Of a stretch of 64,000 nt of DNA, positions 48,677-57,685 are shown one piece after another. Both the position numbers and the translations under genes were made by a program. The stretch spans positions 6,014,498 through 6,078,497 of the forward strand of contig NZ_CM001514.1 of NCBI RefSeq assembly GCF_000263715.2. The letters are read 5' to 3'. The notes beneath the pieces were generated by a model. It did no database searches, had not been told where the DNA came from, and worked only from the letters and a program-made list of their open reading frames with translations. Source of the stretch: Pseudomonas synxantha BG33R. Lineage in GTDB: Bacteria; Pseudomonadota; Gammaproteobacteria; Pseudomonadales; Pseudomonadaceae. The first letter of the stretch is position 1; every line of letters starts with the position of its first letter.

Positions 48677-49126
48677 AGGCTTCATCAAGCGGGTAAGAAT
48701 TCGGTCCAGGGCATTGGCAAATGCCTGCTTGTCCTTTTCCCCATGGGGCGGTGGTCCGCCGCCCATCTGACCTTGCTCACGCAGATCGGTGAACAGGTTA
48801 CGCACCGCCAGGCGTTCGCTCATGTTCGCCGGGCTGAACTCCTTGCCTCGCGGATCGAGGGCCGTGACGCCCTTCTTCACCAGTCGATCGGCCAAGGGCA
48901 CGTCACTGCAAATCACCAGTTCGCCGGGGACGGCGTGCTCAACCAGGTAGTCATCGGCCGCGTCGGGGCCACTGGGCACCACGATCAGCTTCACACAGGA
49001 AAAGCTCGGTTTGCTCTGGCTCTGCCCGGCCACCAGCACCACCTCGAACTGGCGCTTGAGGGCAAACTTCACTACCTGGTCCTTGGCCGCCCGAGGGCAG
49101 GCGTCGGCGTCGATCCATACCCGCAT
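48671..49126 (-). CDS. yaiI: YaiI/YqxD family protein (UPF0178)
   Basis: 151 residues of the PIN-like UPF0178 family, with MRVWIDADACPRAAKDQVV, VICSDVPLADRLVKKG and the conserved GGPPPHGEKDKQAF. Function in the cell is not established; the Asp-rich start suggests metal-dependent nuclease chemistry. Its stop codon lies inside the right arm of the REPIN. It directly follows the FTR1 gene (one-base gap), so it is probably co-transcribed with it. Confidence 0.9.
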   Translation of the reverse strand: MRVWIDADACPRAAKDQVVKFALKRQFEVVLVAGQSQSKPSFSCVKLIVVPSGPDAADDYLVEHAVPGELVICSDVPLADRLVKKGVTALDPRGKEFSPANMSERLAVRNLFTDLREQGQMGGGPPPHGEKDKQAFANALDRILTRLMKPL

Positions 49127-49127
49127 G

Positions 49128-51023
49128 CTACGCCGCCGCCCGGTGCTTTTCGGTCAGCCGGCTACGGCCATACAGCACCACAATCGCCAGGATCGCCACA
49201 GCCTGCGCACCCAACGAATACGCATCGGCATGAATGCCCAGCCAGTCGAAGTCAAAGAACGCCACCGGCCGCGTGCCGAAGATGCCCGCCTCCTGCAAGG
49301 CCTTGACACCGTGCCCGGCGAATACCACCGACAGCGCGCACAGCAACGCAGCGTTGATGCCGAAGAACAGCGCCAACGGCAACTTCGCCGAGCCACGCAG
49401 GATCACCCAGGCCAGACCCACCAGCAGCACCAGCGCAGTGGCACCACCGGCCAGCACCGCGTTGTGCCCGGCAGGGCCGGCCTGCAGCCACAGGGTTTCG
49501 TAGAACAGGATCACTTCGAACAGCTCGCGATAAACCGAGAAGAACGCCAGCACGGCAAAACCGAAACGGCCGCCGCCGCCCACCAGGCTGCTCTTGATGT
49601 AATCCTGCCAGGCCGCTGCGTGACGCCGGTCGTGCATCCACACGCCGAGCCATAGCACCATCACGCTGGCGAACAGCGCCGTGCAGCCTTCGAGCAGTTC
49701 TCGCTGGGCTCCGCTGACGTCAATCACATACGCCGCCAAGGCCCACGTAGCCAAGCCTGCCAACAGCGCCAGGCCCCAGCCGACGTTGACGCTGCGCACC
49801 GCCGACTGCTGGCCGGTGTTACGCAGGAAGGCGAGGATCGCCGCCAGCACCAGAATCGCTTCCAAGCCTTCGCGCAACAGGATCAGCAGGCCAGAGATAT
49901 AGCTCAATGACCAGCTCAGGCCATCGCCGCCCAGCAAGCCGGCGGATTCAGTGAGTTTGCCTTTGGCAACGTCCAGACGCTGCTGCACCTGCTCGACAGG
50001 CAAACCATCCTGCAACGATTGCCGATAGGCCATCAGGGCCTTCTCGGTGTCTTTGCGCACATTGGCATCGACGTTATCCAGGGAGCTTTCCACCAGCTCG
50101 AAGCCTTCCAGGTAGGCAGCGACGGACAAATCATAGGCCTGCTCGTGGTCGCCGTTGCGGAAGGCCGCGAGGCTCTTGTCCAGCGTGGCGGCCGTGTAGT
50201 CGAGCAACTGCGCGGGACCACGTTGAACCTGTGGCGGCTGTGCACGCTGGGCGCGGAACGTCGCCGCAGCGCCAGGGCCGTCAGCGGCGAGCACTTCATT
50301 GGGGGTCTGGCGCGCCAGGTCGGCGAGGTTGAACGCCTGCTCACCTTTGGCGGCAGCCGGGTCGGCGGTGAAACCGGCGATATAGGTCGCCAGGTCCCAG
50401 CGCTGGCGATCGTCCAGTTGGTCAGCGAACGATGGCATATCAGTGCCTTCGACACCCAGGCCGAGGGTGTTGTAGATCGCATACAGGCTCAAGCGATCCA
50501 GGCGCGTGGCGTCACGCAGGTTAGCGGGGGGCGGCGTCATGCCCATGCCAGCCGGACCATCACCGGCGCCGGCAGTGCCGTGGCACACCGAACAATGCTG
50601 GGCATAGAGCGGCGCGCCGCGTGTCGGGTCCGGCGTGATGGCCGGGGCTTGGCTGACTTCATACGCCACGGCCAGCTTGGCGCCCAACTGACGAGCCTGG
50701 CGGGCCACGCTCGCGCCGTCCTGATGGGCGGTGACCGCCGCCAGCAATTCATTAACGCCACTTATCAACTCAGCGCGCTCGGGTTTGTCGGGCAGATCAG
50801 CCACCAAACCCTGCAGCACTCCGAGGAACTCCACCTGCTCGCGGTATTCCGAGTCGTCCACCACCTTGCCTGCCTCTACCGTAGGTGGGTAGTCGGCGCC
50901 GATGTAATCCAGCAAATGCAGGGCCTGTGGCGCGCCTTCGGCGGTCGCGGCCAAGAGATTGAAGCTGCACGACATCAGCGCCGGCAACAGCAGCCACGCA
51001 AGAAAGCGGAAAGGGGCAGTCAT
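49128..51023 (-). CDS. Cytochrome c / FTR1 family iron permease
   Basis: 631-residue fusion. A signal peptide precedes a periplasmic cytochrome c domain with CSVCH haem motif (near residue 144) and MPSFADQLDD (Met ligand region). The C-terminal half has about seven spans with the two FTR1 iron-binding motifs REGLE (LLREGLEAILV) and RELFE (YRELFEVILF). It probably couples Fe(II) oxidation or electron transfer with iron passage across the inner membrane. No multicopper oxidase or P19 gene adjoins it, unlike EfeUOB or FetMP systems. Confidence 0.9.
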   Translation of the reverse strand: MTAPFRFLAWLLLPALMSCSFNLLAATAEGAPQALHLLDYIGADYPPTVEAGKVVDDSEYREQVEFLGVLQGLVADLPDKPERAELISGVNELLAAVTAHQDGASVARQARQLGAKLAVAYEVSQAPAITPDPTRGAPLYAQHCSVCHGTAGAGDGPAGMGMTPPPANLRDATRLDRLSLYAIYNTLGLGVEGTDMPSFADQLDDRQRWDLATYIAGFTADPAAAKGEQAFNLADLARQTPNEVLAADGPGAAATFRAQRAQPPQVQRGPAQLLDYTAATLDKSLAAFRNGDHEQAYDLSVAAYLEGFELVESSLDNVDANVRKDTEKALMAYRQSLQDGLPVEQVQQRLDVAKGKLTESAGLLGGDGLSWSLSYISGLLILLREGLEAILVLAAILAFLRNTGQQSAVRSVNVGWGLALLAGLATWALAAYVIDVSGAQRELLEGCTALFASVMVLWLGVWMHDRRHAAAWQDYIKSSLVGGGGRFGFAVLAFFSVYRELFEVILFYETLWLQAGPAGHNAVLAGGATALVLLVGLAWVILRGSAKLPLALFFGINAALLCALSVVFAGHGVKALQEAGIFGTRPVAFFDFDWLGIHADAYSLGAQAVAILAIVVLYGRSRLTEKHRAAA

Positions 51024-51114
51024 GAATGAATCTCAAGTGGAAATACGAAGTAACACTATTGTTGAGCTTTAATGAATTCGACTCAAGGTGTTATTTCATA
51101 TCACCCCTAAATCC

Positions 51115-51141
51115 AATGTGGGAGGGAGCCCCTCCCACATT
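51115..51141. repeat. REP hairpin between lysE-like and FTR1 genes
   Basis: Arms aatgtgggagg and cctcccacatt around gagccc: a shortened member of the gtgggagg family, missing most of the central core. Confidence 0.75.
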
Positions 51142-51159
51142 TCGATTCGGTTTCGGCAA

Positions 51160-51792
51160 TTACGCCGTAGCGCGATGCAGGCTGGCGAGAAATCCGGCAG
51201 CGCCGACAAACAAGCCGGCGAATGTACGGTTTACGCGCTTCTGTTGTTTAGGCGTACGCAACAGACGCAAGACTTTCGACGCCAACCCCGTGTAACCCGC
51301 CATCACGATCATATCGACGCTGATCATGGTCGCACCGAGGATCAGGTACTGAATCAACAGCGGCGCCTGCGGGTTCACGAATTGCGGCAACACCGCCAAC
51401 ATGAACACCAGGGCCTTGGGGTTGCTGGCGTTGACCAAAAAGCCGCGGAACATCATCGCCATCGGCTTGCCGATCGGGCGCACGGCGGCGTCATCGGTCA
51501 TGTCCATGGGCAGGGCGCGCCATTGCTTGATGGCCAGGTACACCAGGTAGGCCACGCCAAACCATTTGATCGCATAGAATGCGGTAGACGACGCCGCCAG
51601 AATGGCCCCCAGGCCACCCGCGACCACGGCAATCTGCATCGCCAGGCCCAGTTGCAGGCCAATGGCGTTCCAGTAGCCCCGGACAAAACCGTATTGCAGG
51701 CCGCTGGACATCGAGGCGATGGCACCGGCGCCAGGAGAAAGGGAGATGATCCAACTGGCCAGGAAAAAGGCCAGCCATGTGTCGAGAGCCAT
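51160..51792 (-). CDS. LysE/RhtB family amino acid exporter
   Basis: 210-residue inner-membrane protein with about six spans. The family signature SLSPGAGAIASMSSGLQYG occurs near the N-terminus, followed by GVAYLVYLAIKQWR and FLVNASNPKALVFMLAVLPQFV. It exports amino acids or derivatives; substrate cannot be assigned. Single gene, no adjacent LysR-type regulator. Confidence 0.9.
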   Translation of the reverse strand: MALDTWLAFFLASWIISLSPGAGAIASMSSGLQYGFVRGYWNAIGLQLGLAMQIAVVAGGLGAILAASSTAFYAIKWFGVAYLVYLAIKQWRALPMDMTDDAAVRPIGKPMAMMFRGFLVNASNPKALVFMLAVLPQFVNPQAPLLIQYLILGATMISVDMIVMAGYTGLASKVLRLLRTPKQQKRVNRTFAGLFVGAAGFLASLHRATA

Positions 51793-51881
51793 TGCGCACC
51801 TCAGAAGGGAGTCAGCGATTGTGCCTTTAAGCTAACTCTACCGACCGAAGGCTGGCTATAGATTTTTACAAGATGTAAACG

Positions 51882-52454
51882 CTAGCGGTCGCCCGGAAAT
51901 ACATGGGTGCCAGGCCAACGGCGCACCGAGCGCTGAAAGAACAAGCTGTTAGGCACTTGCACCATCGCGCTGCTGGTCCCGGCTTCTTCTACTTCGATCA
52001 ATGTGGTGTAAAGCAGGTTGATCGCCACGACCCTGCCCTTCACGCCGGGTTTGTCGACGGTGTCCACCAACTCGACAATATCCCCAAGGCGGAACGGCCC
52101 GACGGTGAAGATCAGAATTGCGCACAACAGGTTGGACAGCACCGACCACATGGCGAAGAACGCCACTGCCGCTACCGCGACAAACCCTGACAGCGCCGTC
52201 CACAGCACCGTGGCAGACACTCCCAGGCGCCCCAGCACAAAGATCAGCGCACTGCCCATGATCAGCCAGCGCAAGCCGCCGCGCAGGGGCATCAGCAGTT
52301 GCGGCGGGAACGGGTAACGCTCACCCAGGCGCGTCAGGCCCTTGGCGACGAAGCGCTGGGCCAGGTAGCCGGCCAGCAGGATCAGCAGGATTTGCACGCC
52401 GATCCATACGGGCTCGACCCATTGCGCCGGTACCGGCAGTTGCAACGCTTCCAT
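51882..52454 (-). CDS. Small MscS-type mechanosensitive channel
   Basis: 190-residue inner-membrane protein with about four spans and a compact MscS beta domain (FRLGDIVELVDTVDKPGVKGRVVAINLLYTTL, quoted by its ends). It is shorter than E. coli MscS (286) and lacks most of the cytoplasmic cage, ending soon after PNSLFFQRSVRRWP. It overlaps the yheS stop by one base (TGATG). Confidence 0.85.
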   Translation of the reverse strand: MEALQLPVPAQWVEPVWIGVQILLILLAGYLAQRFVAKGLTRLGERYPFPPQLLMPLRGGLRWLIMGSALIFVLGRLGVSATVLWTALSGFVAVAAVAFFAMWSVLSNLLCAILIFTVGPFRLGDIVELVDTVDKPGVKGRVVAINLLYTTLIEVEEAGTSSAMVQVPNSLFFQRSVRRWPGTHVFPGDR

Positions 52455-54364
52455 CAGGACAGCGCCTCCAGCTCCGCTTGCAAGGTTTCGAGCAGTTCGA
52501 GGGCCTCCATCCAGGTTTCCTCCAATTGCCCTTCGCGCACCTTGAGCTTGGCCTGTTCGGCCAGCAGGTCACGCAGCTCATCCTTGCGCGCCGCCTCGTA
52601 CACGGCGCTATCACCCAGGCTGGTTTCGATCTTGGCCAGGCGCTCGTGCACCTTGCCCAGCTCGGCTTCCAGCTTGTCGGCCTCACGCTTGTGCGGCGCC
52701 AGTTGCTGGCGCAGCGCGGCGGCGGCCTGGCGCTGGGCTTTCTTGTCAGTCTTGTCCGGGTTGACCGGGGTGTTGCTGGCCGGCGCATTGCGCAGGCGGT
52801 AATCGGTCAGCCAACGTGCGTAGTCGTCCAGGTCGCCGTCGAATTCTTCGACCTTGCCGTCGGCCACCAGCAGGAAGTTGTCGGTGGTGCTCTTGAGCAG
52901 GTGGCGATCGTGAGACACCACCAGTACCGCACCGCTGAACTCCTGCAGGGCCATGGTCAGTGCCAGGCGCATCTCCAGGTCCAGGTGGTTGGTCGGTTCG
53001 TCGAGCAGCAGCAGGTTTGGACGGTCCCAGGCGATCAGGGCCAGGGCCAGTCGGGCTTTTTCGCCACCGGAGAAATTCAGCACTGGCTCGTCGATCCGTG
53101 CGCCACGGAAGTCGAAACCGCCGAGGAAGTCGCGCAGGGTTTGCTCGCGCTCGGTGGGCGCCAGGCGCTGCAGGTGCAACAGCGGGCTGGCCTTGGCATC
53201 AAGCGAATCCAGTTGGTGCTGGGCGAAGTAGCCCACCACCGTGTTCTCGCCACGGGTCAGGCGGCCAGCCAGTGGCTCAAGCTCACCCGACAGGTTCTTG
53301 ATCAGCGTCGACTTGCCCGCTCCGTTGGGGCCAAGCAAACCGATGCGCGCGCCGGGCGTGAGCTGCAGCTTGACCTTCTCCAGGATGGTCTTGTCGCCGT
53401 AGCCCAAGCGAGCGTCCGACAGATCGAGCAGAGGGCTTGAGATCTTCACCGACTCACGGAACACGAAATCGAACGGCGAATCGACGTGGGCCGCCGACAG
53501 TTCTTCCATGCGCTCCAGCGCCTTGATGCGGCTCTGGGCCTGACGGGCCTTGGTGGCCTGGGCCTTGAAGCGGGCAATGTAGCTTTCCATGTGCGCACGT
53601 TGCGCCTGTTGCTTTTCAAAGGCCTGTTGCTGCTGGGCCAGGCGTTCGGCGCGTGCGCGTTCGAACGCGGTGTAGCCGCCACGGTAGAGGGTGATTTTCT
53701 TCTGCTCGACGTGGGCGATGTTGTCGACCACGGCGTCGAGGAAATCCCGGTCGTGGGAAATCAGCAGCAAGGTGCCCTGGTAGCTCTTGAGGAAATCTTC
53801 CAGCCACAGGATCGCATCGAGGTCCAAGTGGTTGGTCGGCTCGTCGAGCAGCAACAGGTCCGAGGGGCACATCAGTGCCTGGGCCAGGTTCAGGCGCATG
53901 CGCCAGCCGCCGGAGAAGTCGGCGACCGGGCGGTCCATCTGTTCGTTGGTAAAGCCAAGGCCAGCGAGCATTTTGCGGGCACGGGCGTCGGCGGTGTAGC
54001 CGTCGGCACTGTCCAGCTCGGCGTGCAGGCGGGCCTGGGCGGCACCGTCCTGGGCTTTTTCGGCTTCGGCGAGGTCGTGTTGCACCTGGCGCAGGCGCAG
54101 GTCGCCATCGAGCACGTAGTCGATCGCGATGCGGTCCAGGGTGTCGATCTCCTGGCGCATATGGGCGATGCGCCAGTCGGCCGGCAGCAGGCAGTCCCCG
54201 GAATCCGGGGTCAGCTCACCGAGCAGCAAGGCGAACAACGTGGATTTGCCGGCGCCATTGGCACCGATCAGGCCGGCTTTGTGACCGGCGTGCAGGGTCA
54301 GCTCGGCGTCTTCGAGAAGACGTTGCGGGCCACGCTGTAATGTTAGGCTTTGAAGTCGGATCAT
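52454..54364 (-). CDS. yheS: ABC-F family ATPase (YheS type)
   Basis: 636-residue soluble protein with two ABC domains: GANGAGKSTLFA / DFSGGWRMRLNLAQAL / LLLLDEPTNHLDLDAI, then GPNGAGKSTLIK / NFSGGEKARLALALI / LLLLDEPTNHLDLEM. They are joined by a linker with helical arm (about 240-310) and followed by a C-terminal coiled coil. Without membrane domains, ABC-F proteins act on the ribosome. Length and start (MIRLQSLTLQRGPQRLLEDA) fit YheS. Divergent from the TIGR02444 gene. Confidence 0.93.
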   Translation of the reverse strand: MIRLQSLTLQRGPQRLLEDAELTLHAGHKAGLIGANGAGKSTLFALLLGELTPDSGDCLLPADWRIAHMRQEIDTLDRIAIDYVLDGDLRLRQVQHDLAEAEKAQDGAAQARLHAELDSADGYTADARARKMLAGLGFTNEQMDRPVADFSGGWRMRLNLAQALMCPSDLLLLDEPTNHLDLDAILWLEDFLKSYQGTLLLISHDRDFLDAVVDNIAHVEQKKITLYRGGYTAFERARAERLAQQQQAFEKQQAQRAHMESYIARFKAQATKARQAQSRIKALERMEELSAAHVDSPFDFVFRESVKISSPLLDLSDARLGYGDKTILEKVKLQLTPGARIGLLGPNGAGKSTLIKNLSGELEPLAGRLTRGENTVVGYFAQHQLDSLDAKASPLLHLQRLAPTEREQTLRDFLGGFDFRGARIDEPVLNFSGGEKARLALALIAWDRPNLLLLDEPTNHLDLEMRLALTMALQEFSGAVLVVSHDRHLLKSTTDNFLLVADGKVEEFDGDLDDYARWLTDYRLRNAPASNTPVNPDKTDKKAQRQAAAALRQQLAPHKREADKLEAELGKVHERLAKIETSLGDSAVYEAARKDELRDLLAEQAKLKVREGQLEETWMEALELLETLQAELEALS

Positions 54365-54414
54365 AATGGCGGCGGAGTCTACCAGCTTCGTTGGCCGCTG
54401 GCTTGGGTGTGAAT

Positions 54415-54879
54415 ATGTGCGCTGACCTGTGGAGCTTTGCCCTTTCTACCTACGCTCGCCCGGGTGTAGAGGCCGCTTGCCTGCGTTTGCAGGAACATGG
54501 CGCGGATGTATGCCTGCTGCTGTGTGGTGCGTGGCTGGAGCGGCGCGGTGTGGCACATACACCTGAGCGGGTGCAGGCGCTGCAACAGCTTGCCCGTCCG
54601 TGGCGGGTGCAGGTTGTCGAACCGTTGCGATACCTGCGCGTGCAATGGCGAGCCCTGGCGCAGCAGGATACGCAGCTGGCATCGTTGCGCGAGCGGGTGA
54701 AAGCCGTGGAGCTGGAGGCTGAACGAACACTGCTGGCGCGCCTGGAAACCTTGGCGCAGGCATGGCCGATCAATGAGGTGGTGGGTCAGTACGAATGGCT
54801 TGAAGGCGTGGCGACCGAAGCCGCCAACCTTGACCACGACGCGCTGCAGGCGCTGCGCGTCGCGGCCACCGACGCTTAG
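54415..54879 (+). CDS. TIGR02444 family protein
   Basis: 154-residue all-helical cytoplasmic protein of unknown function: LWSFALSTYARPGVEAACLRLQE, LLLCGAWLERRGV, PWRVQVVEPLRYLR. The ATG at 54415 is used; upstream in-frame GTG/TTG codons exist. Divergent from yheS (50 bases) and convergent with algP through overlapping stop codons. Conserved in pseudomonads beside the ABC-F gene. Confidence 0.82.
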   Translation: MCADLWSFALSTYARPGVEAACLRLQEHGADVCLLLCGAWLERRGVAHTPERVQALQQLARPWRVQVVEPLRYLRVQWRALAQQDTQLASLRERVKAVELEAERTLLARLETLAQAWPINEVVGQYEWLEGVATEAANLDHDALQALRVAATDA

Positions 54880-56096
54880 GAAGCGTTGGTTGGGGTGGTG
54901 CTTGGCGCTACCGGTGCAGGCGTGGTGCTGGCCGATGCGGTTGGAGCGGTGGATGCTGTCGGTGCCGGTGGAGTGGCTGGCTTGGCGACTGCTGGTTTGG
55001 CAGCAGCAGGTTTAGCGGCTGGCTTGGCTGCTGGTTTCGCGGCAGCAGGTTTGGCGGCTGGCTTGGCTGCTGGTTTCGCGGCTGCAGGTTTAGCGGCTGG
55101 CTTGGCTGCTGGTTTCGCGGCTGCAGTTTTGGCGGTTGGCTTGGCTGCTGGTTTCGCGGCTGCAGTTTTAGCGGCTGGCTTGGCTGCTGGTTTCGCGGCT
55201 GCAGTTTTAGCGGCTGGCTTGGCTGCTGGTTTCGCGGCTGCAGTTTTAGCGGCTGGCTTGGCTGCTGGTTTCGCGGCTGCAGTTTTAGCGGCTGGCTTGG
55301 CTGCTGGTTTCGCGGCTGCAGTTTTAGCGGCTGGCTTGGCTGCTGGTTTCGCGGCTGCAGTTTTAGCGGCTGGCTTGGCTGCTGGTTTCGCGGCTGCAGT
55401 TTTAGCGGCTGGCTTGGCTGCTGGTTTCGCGGCTGCAGTTTTAGCGGCTGGCTTGGCTGCTGGTTTCGCGGCTGCAGTTTTAGCGGCTGGCTTGGCTGCT
55501 GGTTTCGCGGCTGCAGTTTTAGCGGCTGGCTTGGCTGCCGGTTTGGCAGCTGCAGTTTTAGCGGCTGGCTTGGCTGCCGGTTTGGCAGCTGCAGTTTTAG
55601 CGGCTGGCTTGGCTGCCGGTTTGGCAGCTGCAGTTTTAGCAACTGGCTTGGCAGCAGCGGTTTTGGCAGCGGGCTTGGCTGCAACTTTTGCGGGTGTACG
55701 AGCCCCCAGCGCTTTAGCTACGGCTTCCTTCACACGACCAACGCCTTGGGCCAGCTTCAGGCTTTCTTGAGCGTCTTTTTTGAGTTGGGAAATGTAGCTG
55801 CGGGTTTCAGCTTGACGATCCTTGAGGGCGTCCAGCAGGTCCTCAAGTTCTTTGACAGCGCCCTTGGCTTTGGCTTGCGCCTTGGACTTGCCGGCAGTAG
55901 CGGCGTCTTGCAGTTTGGTACGGGACTTGTGCAGCTTTTCTTGCGCTTTACCGCGTTGTTTTTCCAGTTTGGCGAGCAGTTTTTCTGCATCGGCCAACGC
56001 CTGGGAACATGCGCTTTCCAGATGTTCGAGCAGGCTGCCCGAAAGTTGTTGGAGCAAGTGCAACGGGGTATTTACAGGCTTCTGTTTGGCCGACAT
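54876..56096 (-). CDS. algP: Histone H1-like regulator AlgP (AlgR3)
   Basis: 406 residues. The N-terminal 125 residues are helical and charged (LSGSLLEHLESACSQALADAEKLLAKLEKQR, quoted in part; TRSYISQLKKDAQESLKLAQGVG). The rest is Ala/Lys/Pro repeats, unit KPAAKPAAKTAAA, ending in a Pro/Thr/Ala tail. AlgP binds DNA like eukaryotic histone H1 tails and was linked to alginate gene control in P. aeruginosa. The repeat is encoded by a 39-bp tandem array, so copy number, and hence protein length, is expected to vary between strains. Confidence 0.93.
   Translation of the reverse strand: MSAKQKPVNTPLHLLQQLSGSLLEHLESACSQALADAEKLLAKLEKQRGKAQEKLHKSRTKLQDAATAGKSKAQAKAKGAVKELEDLLDALKDRQAETRSYISQLKKDAQESLKLAQGVGRVKEAVAKALGARTPAKVAAKPAAKTAAAKPVAKTAAAKPAAKPAAKTAAAKPAAKPAAKTAAAKPAAKPAAKTAAAKPAAKPAAKTAAAKPAAKPAAKTAAAKPAAKPAAKTAAAKPAAKPAAKTAAAKPAAKPAAKTAAAKPAAKPAAKTAAAKPAAKPAAKTAAAKPAAKPAAKTAAAKPAAKPAAKTAAAKPAAKPTAKTAAAKPAAKPAAKPAAAKPAAKPAAKPAAAKPAAKPAAKPAAAKPAVAKPATPPAPTASTAPTASASTTPAPVAPSTTPTNAS
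55006..55629. repeat. 39-bp tandem repeat array in algP, 16 units
   Basis: Period 39 is directly visible: the gcag anchor recurs at 55006, 55045, 55084, 55123, 55162 and onward every 39 bases to 55591. Units from 55162 to about 55500 are near-identical (gcagttttagcggctggctt...); those at both ends differ at a few positions (gcaggttt at the left, gccggtttggca at the right). Each unit encodes 13 residues. Confidence 0.95.
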
Positions 56097-56288
56097 GGTT
56101 TACCTCCTGGCTGACGTGGGTGCGGCTCATACTAGCCCTCTGCTCTTACCGCCGCTAGCGCATGTTGACAGTATCGTTGGGCTTGCGTTGCACGGTACGA
56201 AAATTCTTATCGATATAACGCAAATGCTCACCAGTTTTTACGCACTCACACTGGCATAATCCGTCGCACTTTCGCCGGGAGAATGTCC

Positions 56289-56966
56289 ATGTCGCGTTAT
56301 CTTTTTCTAGTGCTTGGCTTGGCGATCTTCGTGGCCGATGCGAGCGAGCAATCGCCGTCAAAAACCACTGCCACAGAGGCGCATGATCTAGCCTATAGCT
56401 TGGGCGCAAGCCTCGGCGAACGCTTGCGCCAGGAAGTCCCCGACCTGCAGATCCAGGCCCTGATCGACGGCCTCAAGCAAGCCTATCAAGGCAAGCCGCT
56501 GGCGCTCGACAACGCGCGCATCGAACAGATTCTTACCGCGCACGAAGCGCAAAACGCCGCCAACGCCCAGCTACCTCAAAGCGAAAAAGCACTGGCCGCC
56601 GAACAGCAATTTCTAACTCGGGAAAAAGCCGCCAGTGGTGTTCGTGAATTGGTAAATGGGATTCTGTTTACCGAGCTGGCACCGGGCACTGGCAACAAGC
56701 CGTTAGCCAGCGATGAAGTGCAGGTGAAATACGTGGGCCGACTGCCTGACGGAACTGTCTTCGACAAAAGTACGCAACCGCAATGGTTTCGCCTGAACAG
56801 CGTGATCAGCGGTTGGAGCAGTGCATTGCAACAGATGCCGGTGGGTGCGAAATGGCGTCTGGTGATTCCTTCAGCCCAGGCCTATGGCGCAGACGGCGCA
56901 GGTGAGTTGATCCCCCCCTATACGCCGCTGGTGTTCGAGGTCGAACTGCTCGGCACTCGCCACTGA
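56289..56966 (+). CDS. fklB: FKBP-type peptidyl-prolyl isomerase (FklB/FkpA-like)
   Basis: 225 residues with an N-terminal signal peptide (MSRYLFLVLGLAIFVADA), so probably periplasmic. A dimerisation domain (YSLGASLGERLRQEVPDLQIQ) precedes the C-terminal FKBP domain (QVKYVGRLPDGTVFDKS, VISGWSSALQQMPVGAKWRLVIPS, LVFEVELL). It catalyses proline isomerisation. The ATG at 56289 is seven bases after GGGAG and is preferred over 56283. Divergent from algP and convergent with rsd across a shared terminator. Confidence 0.9.
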   Translation: MSRYLFLVLGLAIFVADASEQSPSKTTATEAHDLAYSLGASLGERLRQEVPDLQIQALIDGLKQAYQGKPLALDNARIEQILTAHEAQNAANAQLPQSEKALAAEQQFLTREKAASGVRELVNGILFTELAPGTGNKPLASDEVQVKYVGRLPDGTVFDKSTQPQWFRLNSVISGWSSALQQMPVGAKWRLVIPSAQAYGADGAGELIPPYTPLVFEVELLGTRH

Positions 56967-56971
56967 CCCAT

Positions 56972-57002
56972 AAAAAACGGTGCGACATGCGCACCGTTTT
57001 TT
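56972..57002. terminator. Bidirectional terminator between fklB and rsd
   Basis: aaaaaacggtgcg-acat-gcgcaccgtttttt: a 7-8-bp GC-rich stem flanked by A-run and T-run, between convergent genes, able to end both transcripts. Confidence 0.92.
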
Positions 57003-57018
57003 ATCTCGCCGCCAAGGA

Positions 57019-57477
57019 TCAGGCCTGGACAGCAGCCTTTTGTTTGTGGGCCGTGTGCAACACTTCGATCAGGCAATCTTCCAATTCGAAACGCTCATGG
57101 AGCAGACCGCCGAGCTCCTTGAATTTTTCAGCAACACACTTGCCTTCATCACACAGATCATTGAAGGCCAGCAGCTTCTCGGTGATCACATCAATGCGCG
57201 GGTAAAGGGTTTCGGCCAATTCCAATCCGCGTTTGTCATTGAAGGCTTTCGCTTCGCCGGTCAGCTGCTCATAAACCTCAAAATGACCCGCAGATACGTA
57301 ATCCACCAAAGACCCGCAGAATTCTTGCAGAGGCTTTTGCTTCTCAGCCAATGCATCGGGATGGGCACCAAGAGTGTCATAGGCCTGAATCAGTTCGCGG
57401 CGCTCCAACAGCCATCTATCGATCAGCTTGTGCACCCCACCCCAACGTTCCTGAGCATTCTGACAACTTTCCAGCAT
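57019..57477 (-). CDS. algQ: Sigma-70 regulator Rsd/AlgQ
   Basis: 152-residue helical protein that binds RpoD region 4 as an anti-sigma factor; in Pseudomonas it is called AlgQ or PfrA and affects alginate and siderophore genes. The start [23 protein letters not shown] and the LIQAYDTLG and [20 protein letters not shown] segments are diagnostic. Own promoter candidate upstream. Conserved neighbour of dsbB and algP. Confidence 0.94.
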   Translation of the reverse strand: MLESCQNAQERWGGVHKLIDRWLLERRELIQAYDTLGAHPDALAEKQKPLQEFCGSLVDYVSAGHFEVYEQLTGEAKAFNDKRGLELAETLYPRIDVITEKLLAFNDLCDEGKCVAEKFKELGGLLHERFELEDCLIEVLHTAHKQKAAVQA

Positions 57478-57594
57478 GATGATCTCTCTTCCCTATAGGG
57501 GCGCTGCTGCTCTGTACCTGCGCAACACTTGAAGGATTAAGCAGCAGTCGAACAAAGCCGCTTCTGACAAATGGTTTGGATACGCGTGCGGGCC

Positions 57595-57623
57595 AGATTA
57601 TGCCCGCATGACTATGGCTTCAA
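57595..57623 (-). promoter_or_regulatory. Putative algQ promoter overlapped by an inverted repeat
   Basis: On the minus strand TTGAAG (57618-57623) and TAATCT (57595-57600) are spaced by 17 bases. The perfect inverted repeat tgcgggc-cagattat-gcccgca (57587-57608) covers the -10, so a repressor could act here. The start codon is about 110 bases downstream. Confidence 0.4.
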
Positions 57624-57685
57624 GGTACGCAGGAGAGAATGTTCATACAAGTGTTTAATCCACTCCTACAACGCGCGTCCCGTTT

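Noticed and set aside
55006..55629. Regular repeats that might be taken for a CRISPR array
   Set aside because: The units are contiguous 39-mers with no unique spacers and lie in frame within algP; no cas genes are present.
54886..55770. Long + strand open frame opposite algP (Ala/Gly/Leu-rich repeats)
   Set aside because: It is the antisense reading of the 39-bp array; any frame without stops in one unit stays open across all units. No ribosome-binding site and no natural protein composition.
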